Below are positions 1 to 8,810 of a DNA stretch of 64,000 nt, in pieces. The notes beneath the pieces were generated by a model. That model worked only from the letters and a program-made list of their open reading frames with translations, ran no database searches and was not told where the DNA came from. This stretch comes from Candidatus Gastranaerophilales bacterium (GTDB taxonomy: Bacteria > Cyanobacteriota > Vampirovibrionia > Gastranaerophilales > Gastranaerophilaceae). The translations under genes and the position numbers were made by a program. The stretch's first letter is position 1; the number at the start of each line of letters is the position of its first letter. Location of the stretch: positions 1 to 64,000 of the forward strand of contig CAAGEQ010000019.1 in NCBI GenBank assembly GCA_900768915.1. The letters run 5' to 3'.

Positions 1-177
1 AACATTCCAGATGTAACATTACCAACATTATCAATCAGACCTTATGTTGAATATGGTATTGGTGTACAAAAACGTTGGGGCGATAGATTTACAGGTTATG
101 GACAAGCAATGATAAGAAACGGCGGACGTAACGGTGTAATGCTTTCTATCGGTTTCCGTTGGGCTATTGGTAAATAG
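1..177 (+). CDS. C-terminal end of an autotransporter beta-barrel protein (5' end outside window)
   Basis: Frame 1 is open from the first base to a TAG at 175-177 and encodes the last 58 residues of a longer protein. The alternating hydrophobic/polar pattern and the ending (RNGGRNGVMLSIGFRWAIG, then Lys) match the final strands of the autotransporter at 15458-21568, which ends with RNGGRTGVGFQLGLRY; both also have a related LP-x-(L/I)-S segment about 45 residues from the end. This is therefore the last part of an outer-membrane translocator barrel of the same family. The passenger and signal peptide lie upstream of the window. A rho-independent terminator follows. The family call rests on similarity inside this window and on general barrel features. 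Confidence 0.7.
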   Translation, partial: NIPDVTLPTLSIRPYVEYGIGVQKRWGDRFTGYGQAMIRNGGRNGVMLSIGFRWAIGK

Positions 178-206
178 ATTTAAATAAAAATAATAAACTG
201 TATTTT

Positions 207-233
207 ACTCTCTCAAATGAGGGAGTTTTTTTT
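207..233 (+). terminator. Rho-independent terminator after the autotransporter fragment
   Basis: An 8-bp stem (ACTCTCTC with GAGGGAGT, one G-T pair) and an AAAT loop are followed directly by eight T. It separates the autotransporter gene from panD. Confidence 0.85.
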
Positions 234-260
234 ATTGTTAAATATAATACTACAATGTTT

Positions 261-289
261 TTACTTTGATTATATTTTTATTGTATAAT
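261..289 (+). promoter_or_regulatory. Probable sigma-70 promoter for panD
   Basis: TTACTT at 261-266 and a perfect TATAAT at 284-289 are separated by 17 bases, 25 bases ahead of the panD start and just after a terminator. The -35 box is only a partial match. Confidence 0.5.
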
Positions 290-314
290 TGGATAAGTTA
301 AGGAGATATGTAAG

Positions 315-662
315 ATGTTATTAGAGTTTTTAAATTCAAAAATTCACAGAGCCACAGTAACAGACTCTAATTTAAATTATGTTGGTTCTATAACTATAGA
401 TGAAGATATACTAAAAGCCGCTAATATCCGTGAATGGCAAAAAGTTGACATTTTAGATATAAATAATGGTGAAAGATTTCAAACATACGTAATAAAAGGA
501 CCAGCAAAATCAAAAATGTTTTGTGTGAATGGTGCAGCAGCAAGAAAAGTTCAAAAAGGTGATAGAATTATAATTTGTTCATATCGCTATGTAACAGAAG
601 AAGAACTTGATGGCTACACTCCAACAGTTGTACAAATTGATGAAAATAATAATATGGTTTAA
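315..662 (+). CDS. panD: Aspartate 1-decarboxylase
   Basis: Makes beta-alanine from L-aspartate for pantothenate and coenzyme A synthesis in the cytoplasm. The 115-residue length is near the family norm. Gly24-Ser25 (context YVGSIT) is at the position where the proenzyme cleaves itself to generate the pyruvoyl group on Ser25. The segments around Lys9, His11 and the NGAAAR stretch (about 72-77) are typical of PanD. An AAGGAG ribosome site lies at 300-305, ten bases before the ATG. It is separated from the next clear gene by about 170 bases that hold a possible 46-residue ORF. panE, a second pantothenate gene, lies 12.7 kb downstream, so the pathway genes are not clustered. Confidence 0.95.
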   Translation: MLLEFLNSKIHRATVTDSNLNYVGSITIDEDILKAANIREWQKVDILDINNGERFQTYVIKGPAKSKMFCVNGAAARKVQKGDRIIICSYRYVTEEELDGYTPTVVQIDENNNMV

Positions 663-665
663 ATT

Positions 666-806
666 ATGGAAAAGCCTCAGAATTTTACAAAAAAGAAAAA
701 AAAATTTTCAATAAATATAAAAAATATGGGGGTTGATATTGACAAAAATGAATATAGAACAATAGTTCAATCCCATACAAATTATCCTGAAAGATATTTT
801 AGATAA
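666..806 (+). CDS. Possible small lysine-rich protein, unknown
   Basis: A 46-codon ORF starts three bases after the panD stop and ends 30 bases before the response regulator. The product is basic at the N-terminal side (a run of five Lys near residue 9) and has no recognisable domain, signal or membrane segment. No good ribosome site is visible, so expression would depend on coupling to panD. I do not recognise it. In DNA this A+T rich a 46-codon ORF can occur by chance, so it is only a candidate. Confidence 0.3.
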   Translation: MEKPQNFTKKKKKFSINIKNMGVDIDKNEYRTIVQSHTNYPERYFR

Positions 807-836
807 ATTGTAACTACAAAAAACAAGGTTAAAACT

Positions 837-1544
837 ATGGATAACATGAAAAGAATACTTATTGTTGATGACGACGATGAAATAAGAGAATTGTTAGAAT
901 TTGATGTTTCACAAAGTGGTTATTTTGTAGATACTGCTAGTGATGGAAAAGAAGGACTAAACAAAGCACTTAACAACAGTTATGATTTAATTATTCTTGA
1001 TGTTATGATGCCAAAAATGAACGGTTTTGATGTTTGTAAAAATATCAGACAAGCAAAATTAGCAATTCCAATTTTAATGCTTACTGCTAAAGGTACTATT
1101 GATGACAAAACAGTAGGTTTTGATTGCGGAGCCGATGATTACTTAGTAAAGCCTTTTGATGTTCAAGAAGTACTACTAAGAATACGAGTTTTACTACGTA
1201 GGAATCAACCTCAAGCAGAAGCAACTCTTTCTAATGAAATTTTACAAGCAGGAAATATTGAAATATTCCCTGACACTCTTGAATGTATTGTTGTAAACAA
1301 AAAAATCAAACTAACACCAACAGAATTTGAGATATTATATTGCTTAATGCAACATTTCAATAATGCAGTAACATTAGCAACCTTACTAGATGAAGTTTGG
1401 GGTTATGATAGCGATGAAGACGTAAGAATGCTAAGAGTTCATGTCGGAGGTTTAAGAAACAAAATTGAACCAAATTCTAAAAAACCTCAATACCTTCATA
1501 CAGTTACTAATGTTGGATATAAACTAACACCTTTTGGAGAATAA
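837..1544 (+). CDS. OmpR/PhoB-family response regulator
   Basis: DNA-binding response regulator of 235 residues. The receiver domain (about 5-120) has the acidic pocket DDDD at 11-14, the phospho-acceptor Asp55 in LDVMMPK, and the conserved Lys of LVKPF. The C-terminal winged helix (about 135-232) carries the OmpR-type pattern LTPTEFEIL...RVHVGGLRNKIE...VGYKL. AAGG at 825-828 sits eight bases before the ATG. The sensor kinase gene follows with its ATG one base past this stop, so the two form a cognate pair and one transcript. The signal and target genes cannot be read from sequence. Confidence 0.93.
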   Translation: MDNMKRILIVDDDDEIRELLEFDVSQSGYFVDTASDGKEGLNKALNNSYDLIILDVMMPKMNGFDVCKNIRQAKLAIPILMLTAKGTIDDKTVGFDCGADDYLVKPFDVQEVLLRIRVLLRRNQPQAEATLSNEILQAGNIEIFPDTLECIVVNKKIKLTPTEFEILYCLMQHFNNAVTLATLLDEVWGYDSDEDVRMLRVHVGGLRNKIEPNSKKPQYLHTVTNVGYKLTPFGE

Positions 1545-1545
1545 T

Positions 1546-3228
1546 ATGAAAGTTGTTAAAGCAACAAAAAGATTAAAAATTGTAGAACAATTAATAATTG
1601 TTGTATTGTTTGCAGTTTTAATACCATTTACAATCAGTAGTTTTATTATCAATAACATTAACCAACAATCTGTTAGAGCACAATTATGTAATACCGCAGT
1701 AATTATTGCAAACTCTGTTTCTGATAGTGTAGATGTTTTTCAAAATTCAATACTAAATGAACTTGAACAAATTAGTATGACATTAAATTATTTTCACACC
1801 ACTAGTGAAAAACTACAATATTTAAATCAAGTAAAAAACTCTACAAAATTATATAAAGATATCTGCATTGTAAATTCAATTAAAGAATATGATAAAATAC
1901 GAAAAGAATGTGCAAAAAATAATGAAGCAACGTTTAAAACAGAATTAAAAAACGGGAAACTATTAGTTGCAATCTTTGAAATTGAAAAATTAAAAACTAA
2001 TATGTTCACCTCAATAGGTGCTGACAAACGTCAAGTATACATATTATCTTCTGAAAACGAATTATTAACAGCATATAACTATGACAAAAAAGTTTTCCAA
2101 AAAGGTTATAAACAATTACCTAAAAAATTAGAAACAGACAAAGCAGTTATTTATGGTAAGAAAAAAAATCAACCTTTTGTATATTTAAAAAAGACTAACC
2201 CAAATATATTAATTATAGTTTCAACACCAAGAGAAATCACAAGAACTTATATTGAATATAGCCGAGCAAAAATCATATTATCAATGTTAGTTTCGGCATT
2301 TGCAGTATTTTTAATAGTTGGTTTGTATGTATCATATTTATACATCAATATTCGACAATTATTTAAAGCAATTATTGCAATATCAAAAGGTAATTATAAA
2401 CGTAGAATACGTTTATTAACACACATTTTTACACCATACGAGATGTATTTTTTAGCTTACGAATTTAATCGTATGGCAAACCAAATTCATAAGTCCTACA
2501 AAAAACTACAAAAAAATATTAAAGAATTAAAGGAATTAAACGAATTCCGCTCAAATATGATTGATACTGTCAGTCACGAATTTAGAACACCATTAACAAG
2601 TATTCAAGGTTATACATCAAGACTCTTAAGACAAGATATTCAAATAGATGATGCAACAAAACAAAAATCTCTTAAAATAATAAAAAAACAAGCCGAAAGA
2701 TTAAAACGTATGGTTGAAGACTTGCTCGTTATACCTGACATTGAAGGTTCAAGTCTAAATATGACAATAGAACCGGTTAATGCTAGTGAAATTATTGATG
2801 ACGCAATAGTTTTAAGCAAAAATAGAGGAAATAAAACTTTTATAAACAATGTTAATGAAAACATTCCAATGATTTATGCTGATAGAGATAGGTTTGAACA
2901 AGTTATTATTAACATCGTTGAAAATGCTGTAAAATATGCTGATGATGAAACAGAAATCGTAATTGATGCAGAAGAATTTAATGATGAATATTTAAAAATA
3001 TCAGTAAAAAATCATTGTAATCTAATTCCTAAAGATAAATTAAAAACTTTATTTGATAAATTTACTAGACTAGATGATTCTACAACTAGAACTACACGAG
3101 GAACAGGTTTAGGCTTGTTTATCGTAAAAGGTTTGGTAGAAACGATGGGGGGACATATTCACTTACATTCTGGAATGGATTGGGGTTTTGTTGTTCAAAT
3201 ATTTATGAAGAAGGTTGTTGATGAATAG
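1546..3228 (+). CDS. Membrane sensor histidine kinase
   Basis: Partner of the preceding response regulator. The ATG at 1546 is preferred over an in-frame TTG at 1534 because GGAGA at 1536-1540 is correctly spaced for it. The 560-residue product has TM1 at about 13-36, a periplasmic or extracellular sensor region of about 200 residues, TM2 at about 235-262, a HAMP-like linker, a HisKA domain with phospho-acceptor His344 in SHEFRTPL, and an ATPase domain with an N box (INIVENAVKYA) and a G box (TGLGLFIVKG). The sensor domain resembles no family I can name with confidence. The stop overlaps the start of tadA by eight bases. Confidence 0.92.
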   Translation: MKVVKATKRLKIVEQLIIVVLFAVLIPFTISSFIINNINQQSVRAQLCNTAVIIANSVSDSVDVFQNSILNELEQISMTLNYFHTTSEKLQYLNQVKNSTKLYKDICIVNSIKEYDKIRKECAKNNEATFKTELKNGKLLVAIFEIEKLKTNMFTSIGADKRQVYILSSENELLTAYNYDKKVFQKGYKQLPKKLETDKAVIYGKKKNQPFVYLKKTNPNILIIVSTPREITRTYIEYSRAKIILSMLVSAFAVFLIVGLYVSYLYINIRQLFKAIIAISKGNYKRRIRLLTHIFTPYEMYFLAYEFNRMANQIHKSYKKLQKNIKELKELNEFRSNMIDTVSHEFRTPLTSIQGYTSRLLRQDIQIDDATKQKSLKIIKKQAERLKRMVEDLLVIPDIEGSSLNMTIEPVNASEIIDDAIVLSKNRGNKTFINNVNENIPMIYADRDRFEQVIINIVENAVKYADDETEIVIDAEEFNDEYLKISVKNHCNLIPKDKLKTLFDKFTRLDDSTTRTTRGTGLGLFIVKGLVETMGGHIHLHSGMDWGFVVQIFMKKVVDE

Positions 3229-3658
3229 AGCAATCGAAGAAGCAATAAAAACACCTATTTCAGAAATTCCGGTTGGTTGTATCATAACTTGCAATAATAA
3301 AATAATTGCATCTTGCCACAATAGAAAAGAAGAATATAATGACGTTACGGCACATGCTGAAATATTAGCAATTAAAGAAGCACAGTCAAAATTAAATCGT
3401 TGGAGACTAGATGATTGTACAATGTATGTCACATTAGAGCCTTGTCCTATGTGTGCGTGGGCGATTTTACAATCAAGAATAAACACTCTTTATATTGGAG
3501 CATATAATAACCAATGTGGTGCATTTGGAAGTGTAATAAACCTCAAACAAATTGCAAATTCTTCAATCAAAATTTATACTGGTATAGAAGAAGAAAAGTG
3601 CGATAATATATTAGAAGTTTTTTTTAATAGGTTAAGAAATGACAATCACAAAAAATGA
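3221..3658 (+). CDS. tadA: tRNA adenosine(34) deaminase
   Basis: Converts adenosine 34 to inosine in the tRNA-Arg(ACG) wobble position. The zinc site of the cytidine deaminase fold is complete: His45 and Glu47 in AHAEILAI, and Cys75 and Cys78 in EPCPMC. The ATG at 3221 overlaps the kinase stop and has AAGAAGG at 3208-3214 as ribosome site; TTG codons just upstream are less likely. At 145 residues it is slightly short at the N-terminus compared with the usual 150-165, but the catalytic core is intact. It overlaps the next gene by 20 bases. Guanine deaminase is an alternative, but the PCPMCAWAI context favours TadA. Confidence 0.88.
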   Translation: MNRAIEEAIKTPISEIPVGCIITCNNKIIASCHNRKEEYNDVTAHAEILAIKEAQSKLNRWRLDDCTMYVTLEPCPMCAWAILQSRINTLYIGAYNNQCGAFGSVINLKQIANSSIKIYTGIEEEKCDNILEVFFNRLRNDNHKK

Positions 3659-4409
3659 ATTAGACAAATTAGTCGAGAAATATGAAACAACAGCCTTCAT
3701 AAAAGATGACCCTGTTCAATTTATACATAAATATAAAAATAAATATGATATTGAACTTGCAGGCTTTATATCTGCTACATTTGCTTATGGAAATAGAAAA
3801 ATTTTTATAAAAAAATTAAACGAATTATTTAATTATGCAAACAACGATTTAACAAATTATATAAAAAATGGCGATTTTAAAGAAATCCTAGCAAATAATT
3901 TTAATTATAGATTTTCTGATTGTTATGAAATTGCAGAATTTTTAAAAATATTATCAAAATTATATAATACATCTAACGGATTATCTGAATTGTATAAATA
4001 TGGTTGGGAAAAAGAAAACAATATTTATACAATGTTTCAAGTTGTGGTAGATTATTTTTACGCAAATGCCTCTGAAAAATTATTACAAAATTTCAGTCCA
4101 TTAATACCAAACCCTAAAAAAAATGGTGCTATGAAAAGAATGAATATGTATATGCGTTGGATGGTTCGTAAATCTTGCGTAGATATTGGACTATGGAACT
4201 TTGTACCTAAAAGCGAATTATTAATACCTTTAGATGTTCATGTTGCAAGATTATCGAGAGAAATGCAATTATTAACAAGAAAAAGTAACGATAAAAAAGC
4301 GGTTGTCGAATTAACAAATAATTTAAAAATATTTGATTCAAATGATCCGGTAAAATATGATTTTGCAATATTTGGTAAAGGGATTGAAGAAACTTATAAG
4401 AATAAATAG
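3639..4409 (+). CDS. TIGR02757 (DUF2400) family protein
   Basis: A 256-residue soluble protein. The N-terminal pattern (DDPVQFIHKY, then IELAGFISATFAYGNRKIF) and the later MYMRWMVRK and LDVHVARL segments are those of the TIGR02757 family, which is widespread in Bacteroidetes and other bacteria and has no established function. Helix-rich content and the RWMVR/DVH motifs recall helix-hairpin-helix DNA glycosylase-like folds, but that is inference. It starts 20 bases inside tadA, so translation is probably coupled. It is the last gene of the panD to 4409 block. Confidence 0.8.
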   Translation: MTITKNELDKLVEKYETTAFIKDDPVQFIHKYKNKYDIELAGFISATFAYGNRKIFIKKLNELFNYANNDLTNYIKNGDFKEILANNFNYRFSDCYEIAEFLKILSKLYNTSNGLSELYKYGWEKENNIYTMFQVVVDYFYANASEKLLQNFSPLIPNPKKNGAMKRMNMYMRWMVRKSCVDIGLWNFVPKSELLIPLDVHVARLSREMQLLTRKSNDKKAVVELTNNLKIFDSNDPVKYDFAIFGKGIEETYKNK

Positions 4410-5158
4410 TTTTTTTTTATTCAAATGCCTCATTTCTTTTACCGCAAAGCGAATTTTTGGTAGGGCGTAAGCCCGTAACTAGGAGCAGAACTACGTTTTT
4501 GTTGCAAAATCCCGAATAATCCAAGACCGCAAAACAACGAAGTAATCCCGTATAGAGTCATTCCGAACTTGCGGATTTTGTACTCTGCCGAACAAAACAA
4601 TTAAGTATTATTTTATGAGAGGTAAGTGAAACAATAATCCAAGATAGTTTCGGAATCCATATTCTAGATGCTGAAACGAGTTCAGCATGACCATTGGGTT
4701 TCTCGTCATTCCGAATTTATTTCGGAATCCAATACGGAAGAGATGCTAAAATAAATTTAGCACGACTATTATTTTTGAGTAATTTAGAACTCGTTTCGGA
4801 ATATATTTTTTAGACATTGAAACAAGTTCAAGGTAATAGTCAAAATAATGAAGCATTGAATTAAAACAAACATTAAGATATATTACAAAAAATAAAAAAT
4901 TTCTTTTAAATTTGGTTAAGTTTTGTAAAAATTTACAAATTTTTGCTTAATAAAACTTAATACAAACTTCAAAAACTAACGTTAAAAACTTACAATTTTC
5001 ATCAAAATTTTTAAAACACATTTTTCAAAAAATGAAAAACATTTTCCAATTATGAACTTTTGTTAAGAAAAATAAAAAATTTTTACAAAAATTTTCAAAG
5101 AAATCGTCATTTTTTGTAAATTTTTGTAACGAAATACCCATTAATAATAACGATTAAT
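4410..5158. other. Long intergenic region: short GC-richer stretch, palindromic repeats, then A/T-rich leader
   Basis: I see no gene here. 4430-4640 is less A+T rich than its surroundings and contains a small hairpin (GGGC-GTAA-GCCC near 4463-4474). 4646-4835 holds degenerate palindromic repeats. 4860-5158 is very A/T rich with many runs of A and T and carries TGTAACGAAA at 5125-5134, a motif shared with the upstream regions of the two paralogous genes at 24882 and 25212. No known structured RNA was recognised. Confidence 0.6.
4646..4835. repeat. Degenerate palindromic repeats related to the 78-bp tandem array
   Basis: Several 8-bp stems with 5-base loops follow each other: ATGCTGAA/TTCAGCAT near 4668-4688, ATTCCGAA/TTCGGAAT at about 4708-4728, and TGCTAAA/TTTAGCA at about 4743-4761. 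Decayed half-copies (AGTTTCGGAATCC and TGAAACAAGTTCA) flank them. The same word pairs build the array at 21670-22040, so these are dispersed copies of one repeat family. Confidence 0.75.
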
Positions 5159-5186
5159 TAAAGGTTTTACCTATATATGCCGTTAA
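5159..5186 (+). promoter_or_regulatory. Sigma-28 (FliA/SigD)-type promoter of the 5222 gene
   Basis: TAAA at 5159-5162 (followed by GG) and GCCGTTAA at 5179-5186 are separated by 16 bases. The E. coli FliA consensus is TAAA-N15-GCCGATAA, and SigD is similar. The same two boxes with the same 16-base spacing precede both paralogues (24957-24984 minus, 25140-25167 plus). The leader then carries TAGGGAAAAGGAA before the ATG. Confidence 0.65.
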
Positions 5187-5221
5187 AGTACCTGTAATAG
5201 GGAAAAGGAAAACACTCAAAA

Positions 5222-8098
5222 ATGGGTATGTCATCTTCACAAGCTAGATTGCTAACATTGACAGCACGTCAACATAGCATCGAACATAAGGCTCAAAAGA
5301 TCCAAGCAGACAAACTTCGCTTGGCTAATGAGTCTGATCGTGTTTACAATGACTACCTTGAAGCACTTGATGCTACTAAGATACAGTACAAATCAATAAA
5401 CAACGACGGAACAACAACATATATCGATGCTACAATGAATGCTATGCAAAACGGTATCATTGGTAACTGGAACGGTGAAACATCTAACGAAATCTTATTC
5501 TTACAAGGTTTAGATGGCAAAGTTCTTATCACTCCTGCAGTTGCTCAAAAATACGGTTTAACTTCAACTGCAACTGAAACTCGTGATATGGATACATTCA
5601 TTGAACAAACAACAGGCAAAACAAAATCTGAAAGACCTACTTATGGATTCAGAGATGTTACTGATACAAGTGTAATCACAGGTTCAACAAAAATTAGCAA
5701 CGTTGAAACAAAACAACCTACAAATACTGAAAATCACACATACACACCTGTTGAAAACATCGAAGGTGGTATTGACTACAGTGCATTAGAAAGTTATGCA
5801 AAATTCAATGAGTCTCACTCAGCATCAACTGCAGGTGCGACAGAAATCACAGCAGCAACAACAGACTTAACAGCAGGTACAACTTACACTATCACATCTG
5901 CTGAAGGTTTGAAAAAATTATCAGAATTATCTAATACTTCAGGTATAACAATAGTATTAGCAAACGATATTGATATGAGTGGAGTTACTGGCTGGGAAGG
6001 TATCAAAAACTTCCAAGGTACATTTGATGGTAACGGTCATAAAATCACTAACCTTACTGGTACAAATGGTTTATTCGCATCAACAAATGGTGCAACAATC
6101 AAAAACATTGGTTTAGAAAACATTAACATCAATGGTAATAGTGATTATGTTGGTGGTTTAATTGGTAGTGCTACTGATTCAATTATAACAAACTGCTATA
6201 CTACAGGTTCTATAAAAAATACAAATTCAAATACAATTACAGCATATGATAATTCAAAATATACTAGTGGTACAGGTGGTTTAATTGGTAATGTTCATAC
6301 TTCATCTGGTAAAACTACAACAATAGACAATGTTTATTCATCTGCAGATGTTACTGCAACTTCTAGTGATGGCGTTGGTGGTTTAATTGGTACTACCGGT
6401 ATGAATTTTGGTAACACTGTAATGGATATTAAAAATGCTTATGCAATAGGCAATGTTAGTGGTAAAAATAGTGTTGGTGGATTCATTGGAGCATCATATA
6501 ATGACCAAGACAATTCAAGTGATATAACAGATATTAGAAATTGTTACTCTGGTGGAAAAGTAAGTGGTTCAAACTATGTTGGTGGTTTCGCTGGCTTATA
6601 TCTATACTGGGGTGATAGAGGCGATTACTGTGAAATAGAAGGTTGTAACTCAACAGGAAAAGTTAATGGTAGTACTAATAGTGGTGCTTTCATGGGTATA
6701 ATCGTAATTAAAAATGCTGACTCAGGTGATGACCACTATTATGTAAACTTTAAAGATTGTGGTTACTCACAAGATACAGGTGCGGCAAAAGGTTACGGTG
6801 ACATAAAAGATACCGATTTCACAACTAGCCGTGCAGATTTAGTACAAAATTCAGGTGCTAGTGATGGTCTTGTATCTTTCAAAATGGCTGGTTCTATTCC
6901 ATCAATGAACGATTACAAACAAAACATCATTGCAGCTTTAACAAAAGCAGATGTTTACGATGCTTGTGATCCTGAACTTACAACTGCTGACAAAAATGCA
7001 ATGAATGCTAAAATTGAACAATTCTTAGCAAAATTCGCTGATAACGATACAGATAATGCAAAATTATGGTACTTAAACAAAGCATTATGCGAATACATAA
7101 AAGGCACTGGTTCTAATGATTTAGGTGCTAAATTAGGTAATGATATCAATAATGGTACAACAACTTCAACTGCATCATTCCAAACAGGTGCAAAATTAGA
7201 CGGTTCTGTAAAAAGAAGTGTTGATTCAAATACAACTGTTGTTTACGGTACTCACAACAAATCAAAAGGTGAAGTTACTATCCCATCAACATCAAACATT
7301 GCAGATCAATTATATTACACATTAAGAGAAAAAGGTAAATCAGAAACAGAAATTACACAAGCACAAGTTCAATCTTGGATTAACAACAAATACAGCACTT
7401 CAAATGCTGATGACAAAATTATCTTAGCAAACATCAACGATTCTATTCAACAAGGCAAAAACTTAGATGCAATCTATTCTGCAATCAAAAATAACACAAA
7501 ATATACTGACACTACAAACTACAACAAAGATGAATGGAATATCAACTTTGCTGGTTCTCAAACAATCACTCCAAGTTACGGTACTAAAAAAGAACAATAT
7601 CAAACTGGTACTGAAAAATACTGGGATACAACTGACAAAGATATCGCTAATGCAATTGCAATGTATGCAATGACAAAACGTGGTGTTACAGTAGTAACTG
7701 AAGAACAAGCAGCAAGTGTTGATTTCTTAACAAATATGGTTACAGAAGGTCAAGCAGTATTCACAACATTTGATCCTTCACAAGTTCAAAAACTTGCTGA
7801 TTTAACAGAAGCACAAATCAATGCAATGACTGATAAAGAATATGAAGAAATGATGGGCATTGTTAATACAAGTGTTGCTACAAATACATCATTAAGAGAA
7901 GTTTCTAACGAAATCAATGTTAAAAAAGCAGAAGCTAAATATGAAGCAGATATGAAAGAAATCAACAAAAAAGATACTAAATATGATACTCAATTATCTG
8001 CTTGCGAAACAGAAAGAAATGCTATAAAAGAAGAAGTTGATTCACTTAAAAATGTAATTAAAGATAATGTTGACAGAACATTCAAACTATTCTCTTAA
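5222..8098 (+). CDS. Large MGMS-family protein with GLUG repeats, probably exported by a flagellar-type route
   Basis: 958 residues, no signal peptide or membrane segment. Residues 1 to about 70 form a conserved amphipathic helical start (MGMSSSQARLLTLTAR, later DYLEAL) shared with the proteins at 22087 and 25212. The last 80 or so residues are a predicted coiled coil ending DNVDRTFKLFS. The centre (about 217-520) contains at least five GLUG-type beta-helix repeats (VGGLIG, TGGLIG, VGGFIG, VGGFAG with NCY-TGS-type partners), as in surface adhesins and IgA-protease-like proteins. The ribosome site is AAGGA within TAGGGAAAAGGAA. Helical ends enclosing a variable centre plus the sigma-28-like promoter recall flagellin or hook-associated proteins. 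That role is inference; the family itself I know only as hypothetical proteins. Confidence 0.75.
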   Translation: MGMSSSQARLLTLTARQHSIEHKAQKIQADKLRLANESDRVYNDYLEALDATKIQYKSINNDGTTTYIDATMNAMQNGIIGNWNGETSNEILFLQGLDGKVLITPAVAQKYGLTSTATETRDMDTFIEQTTGKTKSERPTYGFRDVTDTSVITGSTKISNVETKQPTNTENHTYTPVENIEGGIDYSALESYAKFNESHSASTAGATEITAATTDLTAGTTYTITSAEGLKKLSELSNTSGITIVLANDIDMSGVTGWEGIKNFQGTFDGNGHKITNLTGTNGLFASTNGATIKNIGLENININGNSDYVGGLIGSATDSIITNCYTTGSIKNTNSNTITAYDNSKYTSGTGGLIGNVHTSSGKTTTIDNVYSSADVTATSSDGVGGLIGTTGMNFGNTVMDIKNAYAIGNVSGKNSVGGFIGASYNDQDNSSDITDIRNCYSGGKVSGSNYVGGFAGLYLYWGDRGDYCEIEGCNSTGKVNGSTNSGAFMGIIVIKNADSGDDHYYVNFKDCGYSQDTGAAKGYGDIKDTDFTTSRADLVQNSGASDGLVSFKMAGSIPSMNDYKQNIIAALTKADVYDACDPELTTADKNAMNAKIEQFLAKFADNDTDNAKLWYLNKALCEYIKGTGSNDLGAKLGNDINNGTTTSTASFQTGAKLDGSVKRSVDSNTTVVYGTHNKSKGEVTIPSTSNIADQLYYTLREKGKSETEITQAQVQSWINNKYSTSNADDKIILANINDSIQQGKNLDAIYSAIKNNTKYTDTTNYNKDEWNINFAGSQTITPSYGTKKEQYQTGTEKYWDTTDKDIANAIAMYAMTKRGVTVVTEEQAASVDFLTNMVTEGQAVFTTFDPSQVQKLADLTEAQINAMTDKEYEEMMGIVNTSVATNTSLREVSNEINVKKAEAKYEADMKEINKKDTKYDTQLSACETERNAIKEEVDSLKNVIKDNVDRTFKLFS

Positions 8099-8101
8099 TA
8101 C

Positions 8102-8137
8102 AATCGATATAGTTAGTATTAACAATATCGATTTTTA
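8102..8137 (+). terminator. Rho-independent terminator after the 5222 gene
   Basis: AATCGATAT pairs with ATATCGATT across a 14-base loop and is followed by TTT. The stem is A/T rich and the T tract is short, so strength is uncertain. Confidence 0.6.
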
Positions 8138-8308
8138 ATGACGTAATTTTTGTTAGATTTTATTTATTGTCATTACTAATAATCCATAAAAACGAATTTA
8201 ATATATATAATTTTAATGCCTTATTTCTTTGACAAGCAAAATTCAACCTTAACTTAATAAGCCAATAAAAAATCTTATCATTAGTAATGATACATTACAA
8301 AAACAATC

Positions 8309-8794
8309 TTACGCACAATAACTATTAATATTCTTCAAATAAGTTTCAATTGCTTTATAGCCTTTAAATACCTCATTAGAATTAACCGTATAATTGTTTG
8401 ATAACATAAACTTCAATTCTTTAACACGAATTCGCAAAATTTCATCTGAATCAGCACGTAATTCATCATTTGTTGATGTAGACCACTGTTTTAACAGTGC
8501 TAATTCCTGATTAATTTTTGAAATTGTTGTATTTTCTAAAGTATTAAAAGAATACTTCATCAATAATGCAGTTTCCATCTTAGAAATTCTTGGTTGAACA
8601 ACTTGAAATGAACAAATTTTTCTTAAAATAACGTAATTATCTGCAATTCTTCTATGTGAAAACGGTACAGAAGCCTTTGCCAATAATGCTGATGTATCCA
8701 AATCAGAACATAAATCATCATTATTAACGGTTGATTTAGCAACATTAACCGCCTTTGTTGGTGTTTCAAAAATACTATCTAAATTATTGTTCAT
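8309..8794 (-). CDS. Unknown 161-residue helical protein
   Basis: I do not recognise this protein. It is soluble, has no signal peptide or membrane segment, and the second half is predicted helical (KMETALLMKY...KINQELALLKQW...). GAGGGA lies three bases ahead of the ATG, so translation is well supported. It begins 16 bases after the stop of the WecA/TagO-type gene and ends the four-gene minus-strand run that starts at 11737, so it is probably co-transcribed with glyA and the glycan transferase. Functional assignment is not possible from sequence alone. Confidence 0.65.
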   Translation of the reverse strand: MNNNLDSIFETPTKAVNVAKSTVNNDDLCSDLDTSALLAKASVPFSHRRIADNYVILRKICSFQVVQPRISKMETALLMKYSFNTLENTTISKINQELALLKQWSTSTNDELRADSDEILRIRVKELKFMLSNNYTVNSNEVFKGYKAIETYLKNINSYCA

Positions 8795-8810
8795 ATTCCC
8801 TCATCACAAG

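Noticed and set aside
4430..4640. Known non-coding RNA in the GC-richer part of the 4410-5158 gap
   Set aside because: Only a small GGGC-GTAA-GCCC hairpin and weak repeats were seen; no match to RNase P, tmRNA or SRP RNA signatures.
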